64,000 nt of DNA from Dermatemys mawii (Eukaryota > Chordata > Testudines > Dermatemydidae). The notes beneath the pieces are model-generated. The model did no database searches, was not told the origin of the DNA, and saw only the letters and a list, made by a program, of their open reading frames with translations. Numbering within the stretch: the first letter of the stretch is position 1; each line of letters begins with the position of its first letter. Positions 54,201 to 56,500 of the stretch are shown here, piece by piece. Made by a program: the position numbers and the translations under genes. The stretch is taken from contig ML677365.1 in NCBI GenBank assembly GCA_007922305.1, positions 17,899,512-17,963,511 on the forward strand, read 5' to 3'.

Positions 54201-56243
54201 CCCAGTCAGACCCCACACTATATGCTCACTGCCCCAGATTAATTGTTGTGTTCATGAGACTGATCTGGAAAGAGGTGGGAAATCCTCAAACACTGAGAAG
54301 TCCATTTAAAAATCCCCAATGTCTTCCTATCAGAGTCAAAAGTAACAGACTGCAACAGGCACACATCCTGAGTGTGCAGACAGACACATGACATACAGGC
54401 TCATATTTATGTCATACCGCAAAGGAACTACGGTAGGTTTTTTTGAGTGCAACACATTTCAGGGGATTTGAAGCTGACCTACCGCACCATAGAATCCACC
54501 GGTAATGCCACAAGTGCACTTCCTCTAGGTCAGGGCTCGGCAACCTTTCAGAAGCGGTGTGCTGAGTCTTCATTTATTCACTCTAATTTAAGGTTTTGCA
54601 TGCCAGTAATACATGTTAATGTTTTTAGAAGGTCTCTTTCTATGTCTTTAATATATAACTAAATTATTGTTGTATGTAAAGTAAATAAGAGTTTTAAAAT
54701 GTTTAAGAAGCATCAATTAAATTAAAATGCAGAGCCCCTCGGACTGGTGACCAGGACCCAGGTAGTGTGAGTGCCGCTGAAAATCAGCTTGCCATAGATT
54801 GCCTACCCCTGCTCTAGGTTATTTTGCTCTGTTTGGAGTGCGCATCAGACCAGGTCTTAGGGCCACCACACGTTGGCGCGCATTTCGACCCAAAGGAACA
54901 AGGCGGCAGAGCCGGCGCCACCAATCCTGTCAGGGCAGCGTCGTGGCAGCCCGTTCTCACGCCGTTAAACACACTCACGCTGTTCCCCGCTCCCTTCGCC
55001 CCAGCCGGCCGGGAGAGGAAAAAGGGTCCCCTGGACGGGGCTGCACGCGCGGAGCCCCCTGCGTTAGCCCGCGAGCGCCGCGCCCTTCGGGGGACCGGCT
55101 CTGCGGGGAGAGGCGGCAGCACCGCCCGGGGGCAGAGGCAGTCCCCCCCCCCACACACACACCCCGTCTCTCCGGCGTCCACCCAGCGCCGCCACCAGCC
55201 CCCGCCCGCCTCCGCGCCCGGGCAGCACCAGCCTTACCTGGCCCGCCCCGCCGGTGCACTCTCACCAGCGCCTCGGCGCGGCCGCCCCGCGGCACCTCGC
55301 GGCTCAGGAGGAGGCGGCCCGACGCCCGCTCCAGCTCCACGGGGGCGGCGGGAGAATCCAGCCCGAACCAGCTGCCGGCCGCCCGGTAGCGGGTGTCCGG
55401 CACGGTGAATATGGGGTCCCCGAGCCGCGCCCCGGCCGGGACCCGCACCGTGTAGGAGACGGAGCCCGGCGGCTGCTCCGGGGGCAGGAGCGAGCGGGCC
55501 CTGCGGGCGCCCTCTCTCCGCACCGCCAGCTGCAGCCGCCGCGCCGGGCTCCGCAGAGGCCGGGGCAGCCCGTGGTCCTGCGCCGAGACCCAGAGGCTGA
55601 GCCTGCGGCGCCCCAGCAGGGAGCCCACCGTGAGCACCTGCCCGCTGCGGGGCACCACGAAGAGCAGGCGGCTGCCGGCGCCGGCCGGCCACGAGCGGTA
55701 GGTGAGCAGCGCGTTGGCTCCTTCGTCCCCGTCCAGGGCGCGCAGCCGGGCCACCTCGCTGCCCAGCGGCGCCAGCTCGTTCACCTCCAGGGGCGGCCCG
55801 GCCGGGATGCGGGGCCGGTGATCGTTCCGGTCCAGCACCCGGACCCGCAGCAGCGCCCGCCGGGAGGAGCCCGTCGCCCTCGGCCGCCGCAGGGACAGGC
55901 TGTACCGCGGCCGGGCTTCCCGGTCCAGGCACTGGGCCGTCCGCAGCAACAGCAGCAGTCCCGGCGCCAAGTGCAAGGAGAAGCGAGAGGCGCCGGCCCC
56001 CTGCAGCGCCCACTCCCCCGGCGCCTCCCCGGGGCTCAGCAGTCGTCGCAGAGGCACCCGCAGCCCCTGCACTGGTGTCCCCGCCGGGCTGTTCTCCGGC
56101 ACCTGCCCGTAGAAGCGGAGCAGGCGAGAAGTGTCGCTAGCCCGGGGCCCCGCCGCGCTGCAGAGGAGCTGGCGGCCGGTCCCGGCCAGGAGCAGCAGGG
56201 CGAGCAGCGGCCAGGCGGGGCGATGTCCCCACTCCGGCTCCAT
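106..56243 (-). CDS. Type III (non-chordate-type) classic cadherin, N-terminal 20 exons, gene continues past the left edge
   Basis: This is a large calcium-dependent cell-adhesion receptor. Twenty exons on the minus strand join in frame at every junction (exon ends: 55238, 43124, 37845, 33974, 32263, 30995, 26403, 25891, 25361, 23764, 19659, 18446, 17240, 14341, 12883, 11837, 10253, 7680, 1443, 106), coding about 1,960 residues. A signal peptide (residues 1-32) is followed by about 17 EC repeats with DxNDN and LDRE-type calcium motifs. After the last EC come [14 protein letters not shown] and [15 protein letters not shown], typical of the membrane-proximal region that precedes EGF/laminin-G domains in type III classic cadherins (fly N-cadherin, chicken Hz-cadherin). 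FAT, CELSR and protocadherins lack this combination. EGF, LamG, transmembrane and catenin-binding parts are not in the window. The family call is firm; orthology to Hz-cadherin is inferred. Confidence 0.87.
600..760. repeat. MITE-like insert with a copy of the exon 19 donor region
   Basis: The terminal sequences CTTATCTACACTGGGAGC (left, present twice at about 613 and 643) and GCTCCCAGTGTAGACAAG (right, about 733-750) are inverted repeats of the kind seen in the Harbinger-type MITEs of this window. Between them, 669-725 is about 90% identical to 1390-1448, which is the end of exon 19 plus the start of intron 19. Confidence 0.6.
761..1442. other. Intron 19, remainder: nothing recognised
   Basis: AT-rich intron sequence. 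Short open frames occur but show no domain, no splice-phase fit and no repeat that I can name. Confidence 0.6.
1443..1536 (-). CDS. Exon 19: membrane-proximal DDWD exon
   Basis: A 94-nt exon (phase 1 to phase 2) found by looking for the piece missing between exons 18 and 20. Acceptor TTGTGATAG, donor GTATTT. It encodes [11 protein letters not shown], then [20 protein letters not shown], joining DG of exon 18 to [10 protein letters not shown] of exon 20. The DDWD motif is a hallmark of classic cadherins of the fly N-cadherin type just after the last EC repeat. Both phases fit exactly. Confidence 0.88.
1537..2845. other. Intron 18, right part: nothing recognised
   Basis: AT-rich intron sequence with no protein-coding or repeat signature that I recognise. 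Confidence 0.55.
2848..2965 (+). repeat. Interspersed repeat 3' end with hammerhead-like core, possibly Penelope-like
   Basis: The fragment contains CGATGAA, a perfect 6-bp stem (GTGGGC / GCCCAC) with a TACA loop, then CGAAAGCTTAT and TTAGTCTCTAAGGTGCCAC. A second truncated copy of the same 3' end lies at 6867-6985. The stem flanked by GATGA and GAAA resembles a hammerhead ribozyme core, which is known from Penelope-like elements. The family assignment is an inference. Confidence 0.5.
3591..4202 (-). pseudogene. hAT transposase C-terminal fragment
   Basis: A 203-codon open frame carrying the hAT C-terminal dimerisation region: [18 protein letters not shown], a degenerate S-x-x-R-x-F-S segment ([11 protein letters not shown]) and [17 protein letters not shown]. 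The BED finger and most of the catalytic core are absent. It is a transposon remnant, not a host exon. Confidence 0.8.
4345..6195 (+). mobile_element. 5'-truncated CR1 LINE inserted in the hAT element
   Basis: The fragment carries the 3' part of CR1 ORF2: [44 protein letters not shown] and [10 protein letters not shown] are reverse transcriptase motifs. The usual FADDTKL box reads FAVDTNL and part of the preceding segment is lost, so the catalytic site is dead. Stops interrupt the frame after about 5261. The 3' end (GGTTATTCTTATGTTCT) is the CR1 tail type. Confidence 0.9.
6867..6985. repeat. Palindromic copy of the 2848-2965 repeat
   Basis: Arms of 28 bp (6867-6894 and 6918-6945) are inverted repeats with one mismatch around a 23-bp loop. 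The sequence is the repeat 3' end in antisense followed directly by sense, ending ACAGACTAACACAGCTGC. Confidence 0.7.
6990..7679. other. Intron 18, left of exon 18: nothing recognised
   Basis: Ordinary AT-rich intron sequence with no repeat or coding signature that I can name. Confidence 0.5.
7680..9297 (-). CDS. Exon 18: giant exon coding EC13 to EC17
   Basis: 1,618 nt without an intron, phase 0 to phase 1, acceptor CGTTCTAG, donor GTAATT. It encodes most of EC13 (DVNDNPPLF), EC14 (DINDHAPVF), EC15 (DSNDHAPVF), EC16 (DVNDNGPEF) and EC17 ([20 protein letters not shown]), with [13 protein letters not shown] and FDREVHK in the bodies. The ending RNDHPH followed by a short Y-x-Y/C segment marks the switch from EC repeats to the membrane-proximal region in type III cadherins. 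It is about nine times longer than the typical exon of this gene. Confidence 0.93.
9740..9960 (+). repeat. MIR-like ancient SINE
   Basis: It contains CCCATTTTACAAATATGGA, GAAGTGATTTGCCCAAGG and TCACAAAGGA, the core-SINE consensus order (cattttacag...gaaactgag...gacttgcccaaggtcaca). Heavily diverged. Confidence 0.65.
10253..10536 (-). CDS. Exon 17: EC12 body and start of EC13
   Basis: 284 nt, phase 1 to phase 0, acceptor TTTCATACAG, donor GTAAAT. It encodes [47 protein letters not shown] and [28 protein letters not shown] replaces the usual DxNDN, with Asn in place of the first Asp. Confidence 0.88.
10537..11836. other. Intron 16: nothing recognised
   Basis: AT-rich intron of 1,300 bp. No transposon termini, coding signature or RNA gene seen. 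Confidence 0.55.
11837..11980 (-). CDS. Exon 16: EC11/EC12 linker
   Basis: 144 nt, phase 1 to phase 1, acceptor TCCTTTTTCAG, donor GTGTGT. It encodes [34 protein letters not shown] and [16 protein letters not shown] is a textbook cadherin linker. Confidence 0.88.
12179..12854. mobile_element. Non-autonomous PIF/Harbinger-like element, 676 bp
   Basis: Terminal inverted repeats GGCCATGGTTACACTGGC and, inverted, GGATATGGTTACACTTAC, each followed by ATAGCGCTATA palindromes. The flanks are TTA on both sides (12176-12178, 12855-12857), the PIF/Harbinger target-site type. TAGCGCTA/AGCGCTAT motifs recur at both ends. No transposase is present. Confidence 0.8.
12883..13069 (-). CDS. Exon 15: EC11 body
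   Basis: 187 nt, phase 0 to phase 1, acceptor AACTTTAG, donor GTAAGC. It encodes [32 protein letters not shown] and [22 protein letters not shown] is the calcium motif. The EC ends with a longer loop than usual ([12 protein letters not shown]). A 676-bp Harbinger-type element ends 28 bp from the donor. Confidence 0.87.
13955..14150 (+). repeat. MIR-like ancient SINE
   Basis: It shows the MIR order clearly: ATTATCACTACTATCAGATG, GGGAACTGAGGCACAGAGAG, CTTGCTCGAGGTCATGCAGG, then a region corresponding to the 'accactgggcc' box. Orientation is plus. Confidence 0.8.
14341..14468 (-). CDS. Exon 14: EC10/EC11 linker and start of EC11
   Basis: 128 nt, phase 1 to phase 0, acceptor CTCTCTGCAG. It encodes [20 protein letters not shown] and [11 protein letters not shown], clear calcium motifs. 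The donor is GTTTAA, a poor match to the GTRAGT consensus, but the frame and protein text continue correctly into exon 15 ([12 protein letters not shown]), so the exon end is well supported. Confidence 0.84.
14781..15082 (+). mobile_element. PIF/Harbinger-type MITE, copy 1
   Basis: 302 bp with ends GGCCTGGGCTATACTAGC and an inverted right end (GTAGTATAGATGTACCC). The interior shows the family features: CTTCAGCTA...TAGCTGAAG, a GTTGACTCCG...CGGAGTCAA pair, and ATTTATCGCGTCTAGG facing GAGACGTGATAAATTG. Flanks are TTA/TGA, compatible with a decayed 3-bp duplication. Confidence 0.8.
15644..15710 (+). repeat. 67-bp direct repeat, copy A
   Basis: Identical to 16252-16318 apart from one base (CTTGCAAAC versus CTTACAAAC). 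The unit runs from AATTTTAAACAACTCTTG to the CACACACA run. Confidence 0.85.
16252..16318 (+). repeat. 67-bp direct repeat, copy B
   Basis: Second copy of the 15644-15710 unit in the same orientation, about 540 bp further right in intron 13. Confidence 0.85.
16320..17239. other. Intron 13, left of exon 13: nothing recognised
   Basis: AT-rich intron sequence without named repeat or coding signature, apart from an old GGGCCCCGATCCTGAC-type repeat trace near 16440. Confidence 0.5.
17240..17489 (-). CDS. Exon 13: EC10 body
   Basis: 250 nt, phase 0 to phase 1, acceptor TTCTCTTCAG, donor GTAAGT. It encodes [40 protein letters not shown] and then [11 protein letters not shown]10 lacks the usual D-x-D-x-G motif near its start. 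The C-terminal NIT runs into DVNDNVPFF of exon 14. Confidence 0.85.
17490..18445. other. Intron 12: nothing recognised
   Basis: The open frame that continues upstream of exon 13 on the minus strand is intronic because it lies before the TTCTCTTCAG acceptor. No transposon termini found. Confidence 0.55.
18446..18613 (-). CDS. Exon 12: second half of EC9 and start of EC10
   Basis: 168 nt, phase 0 to phase 0, acceptor TACTTTGTAG, donor GTATGC. It encodes [28 protein letters not shown] and [14 protein letters not shown]. The EC9/EC10 linker reads NVLNQPPHW and lacks the DxND acidic pair, so one calcium-binding linker is probably impaired here. Confidence 0.85.
18690..19605 (-). mobile_element. 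5'-truncated CR1 LINE
   Basis: A minus-strand frame (about 19590-19051) encodes the C-terminal part of CR1 ORF2: [40 protein letters not shown] and [20 protein letters not shown]. It is the same subfamily as the copy at 4345-6195 but more intact. The 3' tail (antisense of TTTTTATGTTTT) is at the low-coordinate end. Confidence 0.9.
19659..19831 (-). CDS. Exon 11: first half of EC9
   Basis: 173 nt, phase 1 to phase 0, acceptor TTTTTTCAAAG, donor GTAACA. It encodes [40 protein letters not shown] and [17 protein letters not shown] truncated CR1 begins about 54 bp past the donor. Confidence 0.87.
20734..21182 (+). mobile_element. hAT MITE, GGCCAACCTGAGCC family
   Basis: Perfect 8-bp duplication GTTTAAAC (20726-20733, 21183-21190). 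Ends CGGGGGTGGCCAACC and GGCTGCCCCTG. It is non-coding and GC-rich in the middle. Relatives are at 47463-47888 and 62697-63082. Confidence 0.88.
21190..23763. other. Intron 10, right part: unclassified, possible old LTR or CR1 scraps
   Basis: A stretch starting TGTCACAGGGTCCACGCAG near 21916 looks LTR-like, but no right end or duplication was found. GAACATAGATATTGC-type text near 21717 recalls a decayed CR1. An (AAAAG)n run lies near 22955-22978. Nothing coding. Confidence 0.4.
23764..23934 (-). CDS. Exon 10: second half of EC8
   Basis: 171 nt, phase 1 to phase 1, acceptor CTGTTTCTAG, donor GTGAGT. It encodes [33 protein letters not shown] and [10 protein letters not shown], a complete set of the FDRE and DVNDNDP calcium motifs. 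It ends NSLYS at the start of EC9. Confidence 0.89.
23935..25360. other. Intron 9: nothing recognised
   Basis: AT-rich intron. Short open frames show no family signature. Confidence 0.55.
25361..25529 (-). CDS. Exon 9: first half of EC8
   Basis: 169 nt, phase 0 to phase 1, acceptor TTATTTATAG, donor GTAAGT. It has no ATG-initiated frame of its own and was found by conceptual translation between exons 8 and 10. It encodes [38 protein letters not shown] and GFNIDPDT. The text runs smoothly from exon 8 (NKPVFRK) into exon 10 ([12 protein letters not shown]). Confidence 0.87.
25891..26063 (-). CDS. Exon 8: second half of EC7
   Basis: 173 nt, phase 1 to phase 0, acceptor AAAATCTAG, donor GTAAGA. 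It encodes [30 protein letters not shown] and [22 protein letters not shown] is the EC7/EC8 linker motif. An open frame continues past the acceptor but is intron. Confidence 0.87.
26165..26250 (+). repeat. L2-like LINE 3' end trace
   Basis: CTGTAAACTCCTTGAGGCAG followed by AGACCCATGTCTTCCTG and an AATACCTAG...CCAACAGGG segment matches the general L2-type 3' end order (tgtaagctccttgagggcagggacc... cctagcacaatgggg). Confidence 0.5.
26403..26545 (-). CDS. Exon 7: first half of EC7
   Basis: 143 nt, phase 2 to phase 1, acceptor TTTTCATCAG, donor GTAGGA. It encodes [36 protein letters not shown] and NFELDSQK. The AKDPDGDG calcium motif and the D-x-x-x-G turn continue directly into exon 8. Confidence 0.85.
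26748..27690 (-). mobile_element. CR1 LINE 3' fragment, second subfamily
   Basis: Minus-strand pieces encode [40 protein letters not shown] and, across frameshifts, [20 protein letters not shown], the C-terminal end of CR1 ORF2. The 3' untranslated part (antisense of TTGGACTAGATGACCTCCTG) lies at 26755-26820. It differs from the subfamily at 4345 and 18690. Confidence 0.9.
27966..28552 (+). mobile_element. hAT MITE, GGGTGGGCAAA family
   Basis: Perfect 8-bp duplication TCTTAAAT (27958-27965, 28553-28560). Ends TGGGGTAGGCAAACC and TTTGCCCACCCCTG. The interior 28080-28450 is strongly G-rich with repeated CAGGGGACAGG-like units. Related to 41380-42083, 51931-52550 and 57390-58105. Confidence 0.88.
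28949..29164 (+). mobile_element. Short hAT MITE, GGTTCTCAAAC ends
   Basis: 8-bp duplication ATCTAGAA (28941-28948, 29165-29172). Ends CGGGGTTCTCAAACTGGGG and TTGGAGAACCACTG. 216 bp, non-coding. Confidence 0.87.
29352..30977 (+). mobile_element. Composite hAT unit: two direct MITE copies around 1 kb
   Basis: Two same-direction MITE copies (29352-29657 and 30660-30977) flank 1,002 bp of unrelated sequence. The 8-bp duplication GTTTAAAC is found left of copy 1 (29344-29351) and right of copy 2 (30978-30985), while the inner flanks do not match either. The whole 1.6 kb therefore behaves as one inserted unit using the outer ends of the two copies. The internal kilobase has no coding signature. 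Confidence 0.75.
30995..31244 (-). CDS. Exon 6: EC6 body and EC6/EC7 linker
   Basis: Acceptor ATTTTAG, donor GTAAGC, 250 nt, phase 1 to phase 2. It encodes [18 protein letters not shown], then [17 protein letters not shown] and NVNDEAPVF. The donor is unusually exposed: the target-site duplication of a composite hAT insertion (29352-30977) ends only 9 bp downstream of the splice junction. Confidence 0.88.
31754..31808 (-). mobile_element. Truncated PIF/Harbinger-type MITE end
   Basis: Only one terminus is left: GGCCATGTCTACACTACCCG, then CTGGACCGGCGGGAGTGATC, preceded by TTA. It matches the reverse-oriented copies at 43804 and 45661. Confidence 0.7.
32263..32374 (-). CDS. Exon 5: EC5/EC6 linker
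   Basis: A short 112-nt exon, phase 0 to phase 1, from acceptor TTCCACACAG to donor GTGATC. It encodes [20 protein letters not shown] followed by [23 protein letters not shown] is the linker calcium motif, the first one after the calcium-poor EC2-EC5 stretch. Confidence 0.86.
32889..33486 (+). mobile_element. Solo LTR, 598 bp
   Basis: Begins TGTGACAGAGTC and ends CTATGTCACA (TG...CA), flanked by the 4-bp duplication ATAC (32885-32888, 33487-33490). No internal retroelement sequence lies on either side, so it is a solo LTR, most likely Gypsy-type by size and duplication length. The orientation is assumed. Confidence 0.78.
33640..33835 (+). repeat. MIR-like ancient SINE, diverged
   Basis: It contains CCAATGTCACACAGGTAG, CCCAGAAACTGAACCCAG and CAGTAAAACCATTCT, in the MIR core order but strongly decayed. 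Confidence 0.55.
33974..34178 (-). CDS. Exon 4: body of EC5
   Basis: Acceptor TTCTTCACAG, donor GTACAA, 205 nt, phase 2 to phase 0. It encodes [40 protein letters not shown] and [15 protein letters not shown]. The central G-F-S-L and E-S-G-D-L-S-L elements match the middle of a cadherin fold. Confidence 0.85.
34179..35130. other. Intron 3, left part: nothing recognised
   Basis: Unremarkable intron sequence with a short AGC run (about 35094-35103). No transposon termini. Confidence 0.5.
35133..36316. mobile_element. Second hAT inverted dimer (fold-back) of the same family as 3258-6714
   Basis: The left arm (35155-35590) and right arm (35690-36316) are inverted copies of the 3' end of the hAT element. 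Both carry the ACAGTGCTCACTTTATA and AAATAATATTTGCA-type segments and the inverse pair. The left arm still holds the transposase C-terminal segment. A Harbinger MITE (35793-36090) sits inside the right arm. No clear 8-bp duplication was found. Confidence 0.72.
35793..36090 (+). mobile_element. PIF/Harbinger-type MITE, copy 2
   Basis: Exact TAA duplication (35790-35792, 36091-36093). Ends GGGCTGGACTACAGGATG and GTAGTGAAGACCTACCC. The interior ATCGCGTC/GACGCGAT and CTTCAGCTACGTGAATAACG palindromes match the family. It is nested in the hAT fold-back, so it is younger. Confidence 0.88.
36317..37500. other. Intron 3, middle: nothing recognised
   Basis: AT-rich sequence with no nameable repeat or coding signature. 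Confidence 0.5.
37540..37715 (+). repeat. MIR-like ancient SINE
   Basis: TTTTACAGGAAGGAGTG, TTTAGTGATTTGTTCTAGCC, CAGTGCCAGAGCTGGGAT and CTGGTGCTCAGTCCACTGTG follow the MIR order. Confidence 0.7.
37845..38070 (-). CDS. Exon 3: end of EC4 and start of EC5
   Basis: The exon runs from acceptor ATTGATAG to donor GTAAGT, 226 nt, phase 1 to phase 2. It encodes [28 protein letters not shown] and then [16 protein letters not shown]. The strand pattern is that of a cadherin repeat, but the EC4/EC5 linker (SRLPQFTN) lacks the DxNDN calcium motif. Confidence 0.86.
40807..41269. mobile_element. hAT MITE, CAGGGGTGAAAGTA family
   Basis: Perfect 8-bp duplication CTCTCAGC (40799-40806, 41270-41277). Ends CAGGGGTGAAAGTAAC and GTACTTTCACCTCTG. 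Non-coding, 463 bp, GC-rich middle. Confidence 0.9.
41380..42083 (-). mobile_element. hAT MITE, GGGTGGGCAAA family
   Basis: 8-bp duplication CCCTAGAT / CCCCAGAT (41372-41379, 42084-42091, one mismatch). Ends CAGGGGTGGGCAAATG and TTGCTCATCTCTG. The interior is C-rich with repeated CTCCTTGTCCCCTGAC units, the complement of the G-rich units in 27966-28552. Confidence 0.88.
42590..42900 (+). mobile_element. PIF/Harbinger-type MITE, copy 3, with a local insertion
   Basis: Ends GGCATGGGCTACACCACC and GTAGTGTAGCCCTACCC, flanks TAA (42587-42589) and TCA. About 31 bp inside (42655-42685) is an inverted copy of sequence 300 bp to the right (42986-43017) in place of the family's usual stem. Confidence 0.82.
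43124..43318 (-). CDS. Exon 2: end of EC3 and start of EC4
   Basis: The acceptor TTTGCAG is followed by 195 nt ending at donor GTAAGT, phase 1 to phase 1. It encodes residues 336-400, with [18 protein letters not shown] and [27 protein letters not shown] is the start-of-repeat calcium motif of EC4. The EC3/EC4 linker has no DxNDN motif. A Harbinger MITE ends about 220 bp beyond the donor. Confidence 0.85.
43804..44092 (-). mobile_element. PIF/Harbinger-type MITE, copy 4
   Basis: Reverse orientation. Starts GTGTATGTCTTCACTACC after TAA (43801-43803) and ends GCGTAGACCAGCCC followed by AAA. The TCGCGTCTCGTTAAGACGCAA hairpin centre and GGAGTCGATGG/CCATCGACTCC pair are clear. Confidence 0.82.
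44100..45480. other. Intron 1, left part: nothing recognised
   Basis: AT-rich intron sequence. Overlapping short open frames on both strands at 44500-45000 have no family signature. Confidence 0.5.
45491..45648. mobile_element. Short hAT-like MITE, GCCACCTCTG ends
   Basis: Terminal inverted repeats TACTGTTGCCACCTCTGAG and, inverted, TAGAGCTGCCACCTCTGCAG. Flanks GTTAAATG / GTTAAACA (6 of 8 match). 158 bp. Confidence 0.68.
45661..45918 (-). mobile_element. PIF/Harbinger-type MITE, copy 5
   Basis: Exact TAA duplication (45658-45660, 45919-45921). Starts GGGTAGTCTTCACTACC and ends CAGTGTAGCCCAAGCC. It lies 12 bp from the hAT-like MITE at 45491-45648. Confidence 0.86.
45922..47454. other. Intron 1 stretch: nothing recognised
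   Basis: No transposon termini, RNA gene or coding signature seen. Confidence 0.5.
47463..47888 (-). mobile_element. hAT MITE, GGCCAACCTGAGCC family, reverse
   Basis: 8-bp duplication GCATAGAG / GAATAGAG (47455-47462, 47889-47896). Starts CAGGGGGGACCAACC and ends CAGGTTGGCCACCCCTG. It is the reverse-oriented relative of 20734-21182. Confidence 0.87.
47897..50340. other. Intron 1 stretch: nothing recognised
   Basis: The longest repeat-poor run in intron 1. AT-rich, short open frames only. It could hold regulatory elements, but sequence alone gives no support. Confidence 0.5.
50350..50690 (+). repeat. L2-like LINE 3' end traces, two copies
   Basis: GTAAACTCCTTGAAGAAGAG with ACACAATTGGGCCCTAATTC (50365-50440), and GTGCCTTGCACAATGGGGTC (about 50631-50650) match the L2-type tail. 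Confidence 0.5.
50778..51072 (+). mobile_element. PIF/Harbinger-type MITE, copy 6 (best preserved)
   Basis: 295 bp. Ends GGGCCTGGTCTACACTAG and GTAGTGTAGACAAGGCC. The palindromic blocks CAACTTCAGCTAGG / CACAGCTGAAGTTG and GATCGATTTATCACGTC / GACGAGACGCAATAAATCGA are nearly complete. Flanks CTA/TTG are a decayed 3-bp duplication. Confidence 0.85.
51073..51930. other. Intron 1 stretch: nothing recognised
   Basis: AT-rich sequence without recognisable repeats. Confidence 0.5.
51931..52550 (+). mobile_element. hAT MITE, GGGTGGGCAAA family, no duplication
   Basis: Ends CAGAGGTGGGCAAACTATGG and GTTTGCCCACGCCTG. Flanks TTCTAAAG and CTCTGGGA do not match. The right flank is Harbinger transposase and the left flank is not, so one side has been rearranged. 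The interior carries CCCATTGGCC/GGCCAATGGG arms and CTGCACCCC-type short repeats. Confidence 0.75.
52551..53440 (+). pseudogene. PIF/Harbinger transposase remnant
   Basis: Two overlapping-in-order frames encode [20 protein letters not shown] then [32 protein letters not shown] and, after a frame break, [20 protein letters not shown] and [15 protein letters not shown]. These are HARBI1-type DDE nuclease motifs. The first Asp (EAID) and the final Glu (VECAFG) are kept, while the middle GRVHDARVF segment is frameshifted. A CAATAAAGTT signal follows at about 53405. Its 5' part is missing. Confidence 0.85.
53492..53613. mobile_element. Tiny hAT-type MITE, TAGGGTGACCAGA ends
   Basis: Perfect 8-bp duplication CCTGGAAG (53484-53491, 53614-53621). 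Ends TAGGGTGACCAGATGTCC and GTCTGGTCACCCTA. 122 bp. Confidence 0.88.
53622..54522. other. Intron 1 stretch: nothing recognised
   Basis: The first part (53622-53930) may still belong to the Harbinger element at 52551. The rest is AT-rich and unrecognised. Confidence 0.45.
54531..54811 (-). mobile_element. hAT MITE, GGCAACCT family, reverse
   Basis: Perfect 8-bp duplication CTCTAGGT (54523-54530, 54812-54819). Ends CAGGGCTCGGCAACCTTTC and GATTGCCTACCCCTG. It is the reverse-oriented relative of 59413-59727. Confidence 0.89.
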
Positions 56244-56500
56244 CCCCCTCCGGCGGCGGTGCGGAGCCGCTCGCAAGGCAGAGAGCATCAGCGGGCACGG
56301 GGACGCCTCAGCACCGCGCCAGGCACTGAGCTCCTCGCCACCCAGCCACACCGACTGCACGTGGAGCGCCCGCTCCGCCTCCTGTCCAGCCACCAATCGG
56401 GACTAGGGGCGGGCTGCTGCACCCCTACTCCAGAGCGAGCAACCCCTTGCCCTGGCCAGGGGAGGAGCCAGTCAACCCAGACCCCGCCCTTTATTTACAA
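54850..56500 (-). promoter_or_regulatory. CpG island spanning exon 1 and the probable promoter
   Basis: This is the only long stretch dense in CpG in an otherwise AT-rich window, centred on exon 1 and reaching about 250 bp upstream of the ATG. An inverted CCAAT (ATTGG on the minus strand) lies at about 56391-56395, roughly 150 bp upstream of the ATG. An AT-rich patch on the minus strand at about 56489-56507 could be TATA-like. No transcription start can be fixed from sequence alone. Confidence 0.6.
55238..56243 (-). CDS. Exon 1: signal peptide, EC1-EC2 and most of EC3
   Basis: The ATG at 56243-56241 has G at -3 and G at +4 and opens a signal peptide (MEPEWG, then a leucine-rich core, ending near CSAAG at residue 32). 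In-frame ATGs farther upstream would put a basic extension ahead of the signal and are less likely. EC1 carries LDRE (residues 106-109) and DRNDH (138-142). EC2 carries ALDGDEGAN and AQDHGLP. EC3 starts after a linker with no DxNDN motif. The exon is very GC-rich and Arg/Ala-rich, unlike the AT-rich exons downstream, as expected inside a CpG island. The donor GTAAGG at 55237 gives 335 codons plus one base (phase 1). Confidence 0.86.

Noticed and set aside
54824..55408. Plus-strand frames of about 195 codons at the CpG island edge
   Set aside because: Stop-free by GC content, overlapping the exon 1 donor region. No family signature.
56244..56396. In-frame ATGs upstream of the chosen start
   Set aside because: They would put a basic, non-hydrophobic extension ahead of the signal peptide. 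The chosen ATG has a strong start context and leads directly into the signal core.
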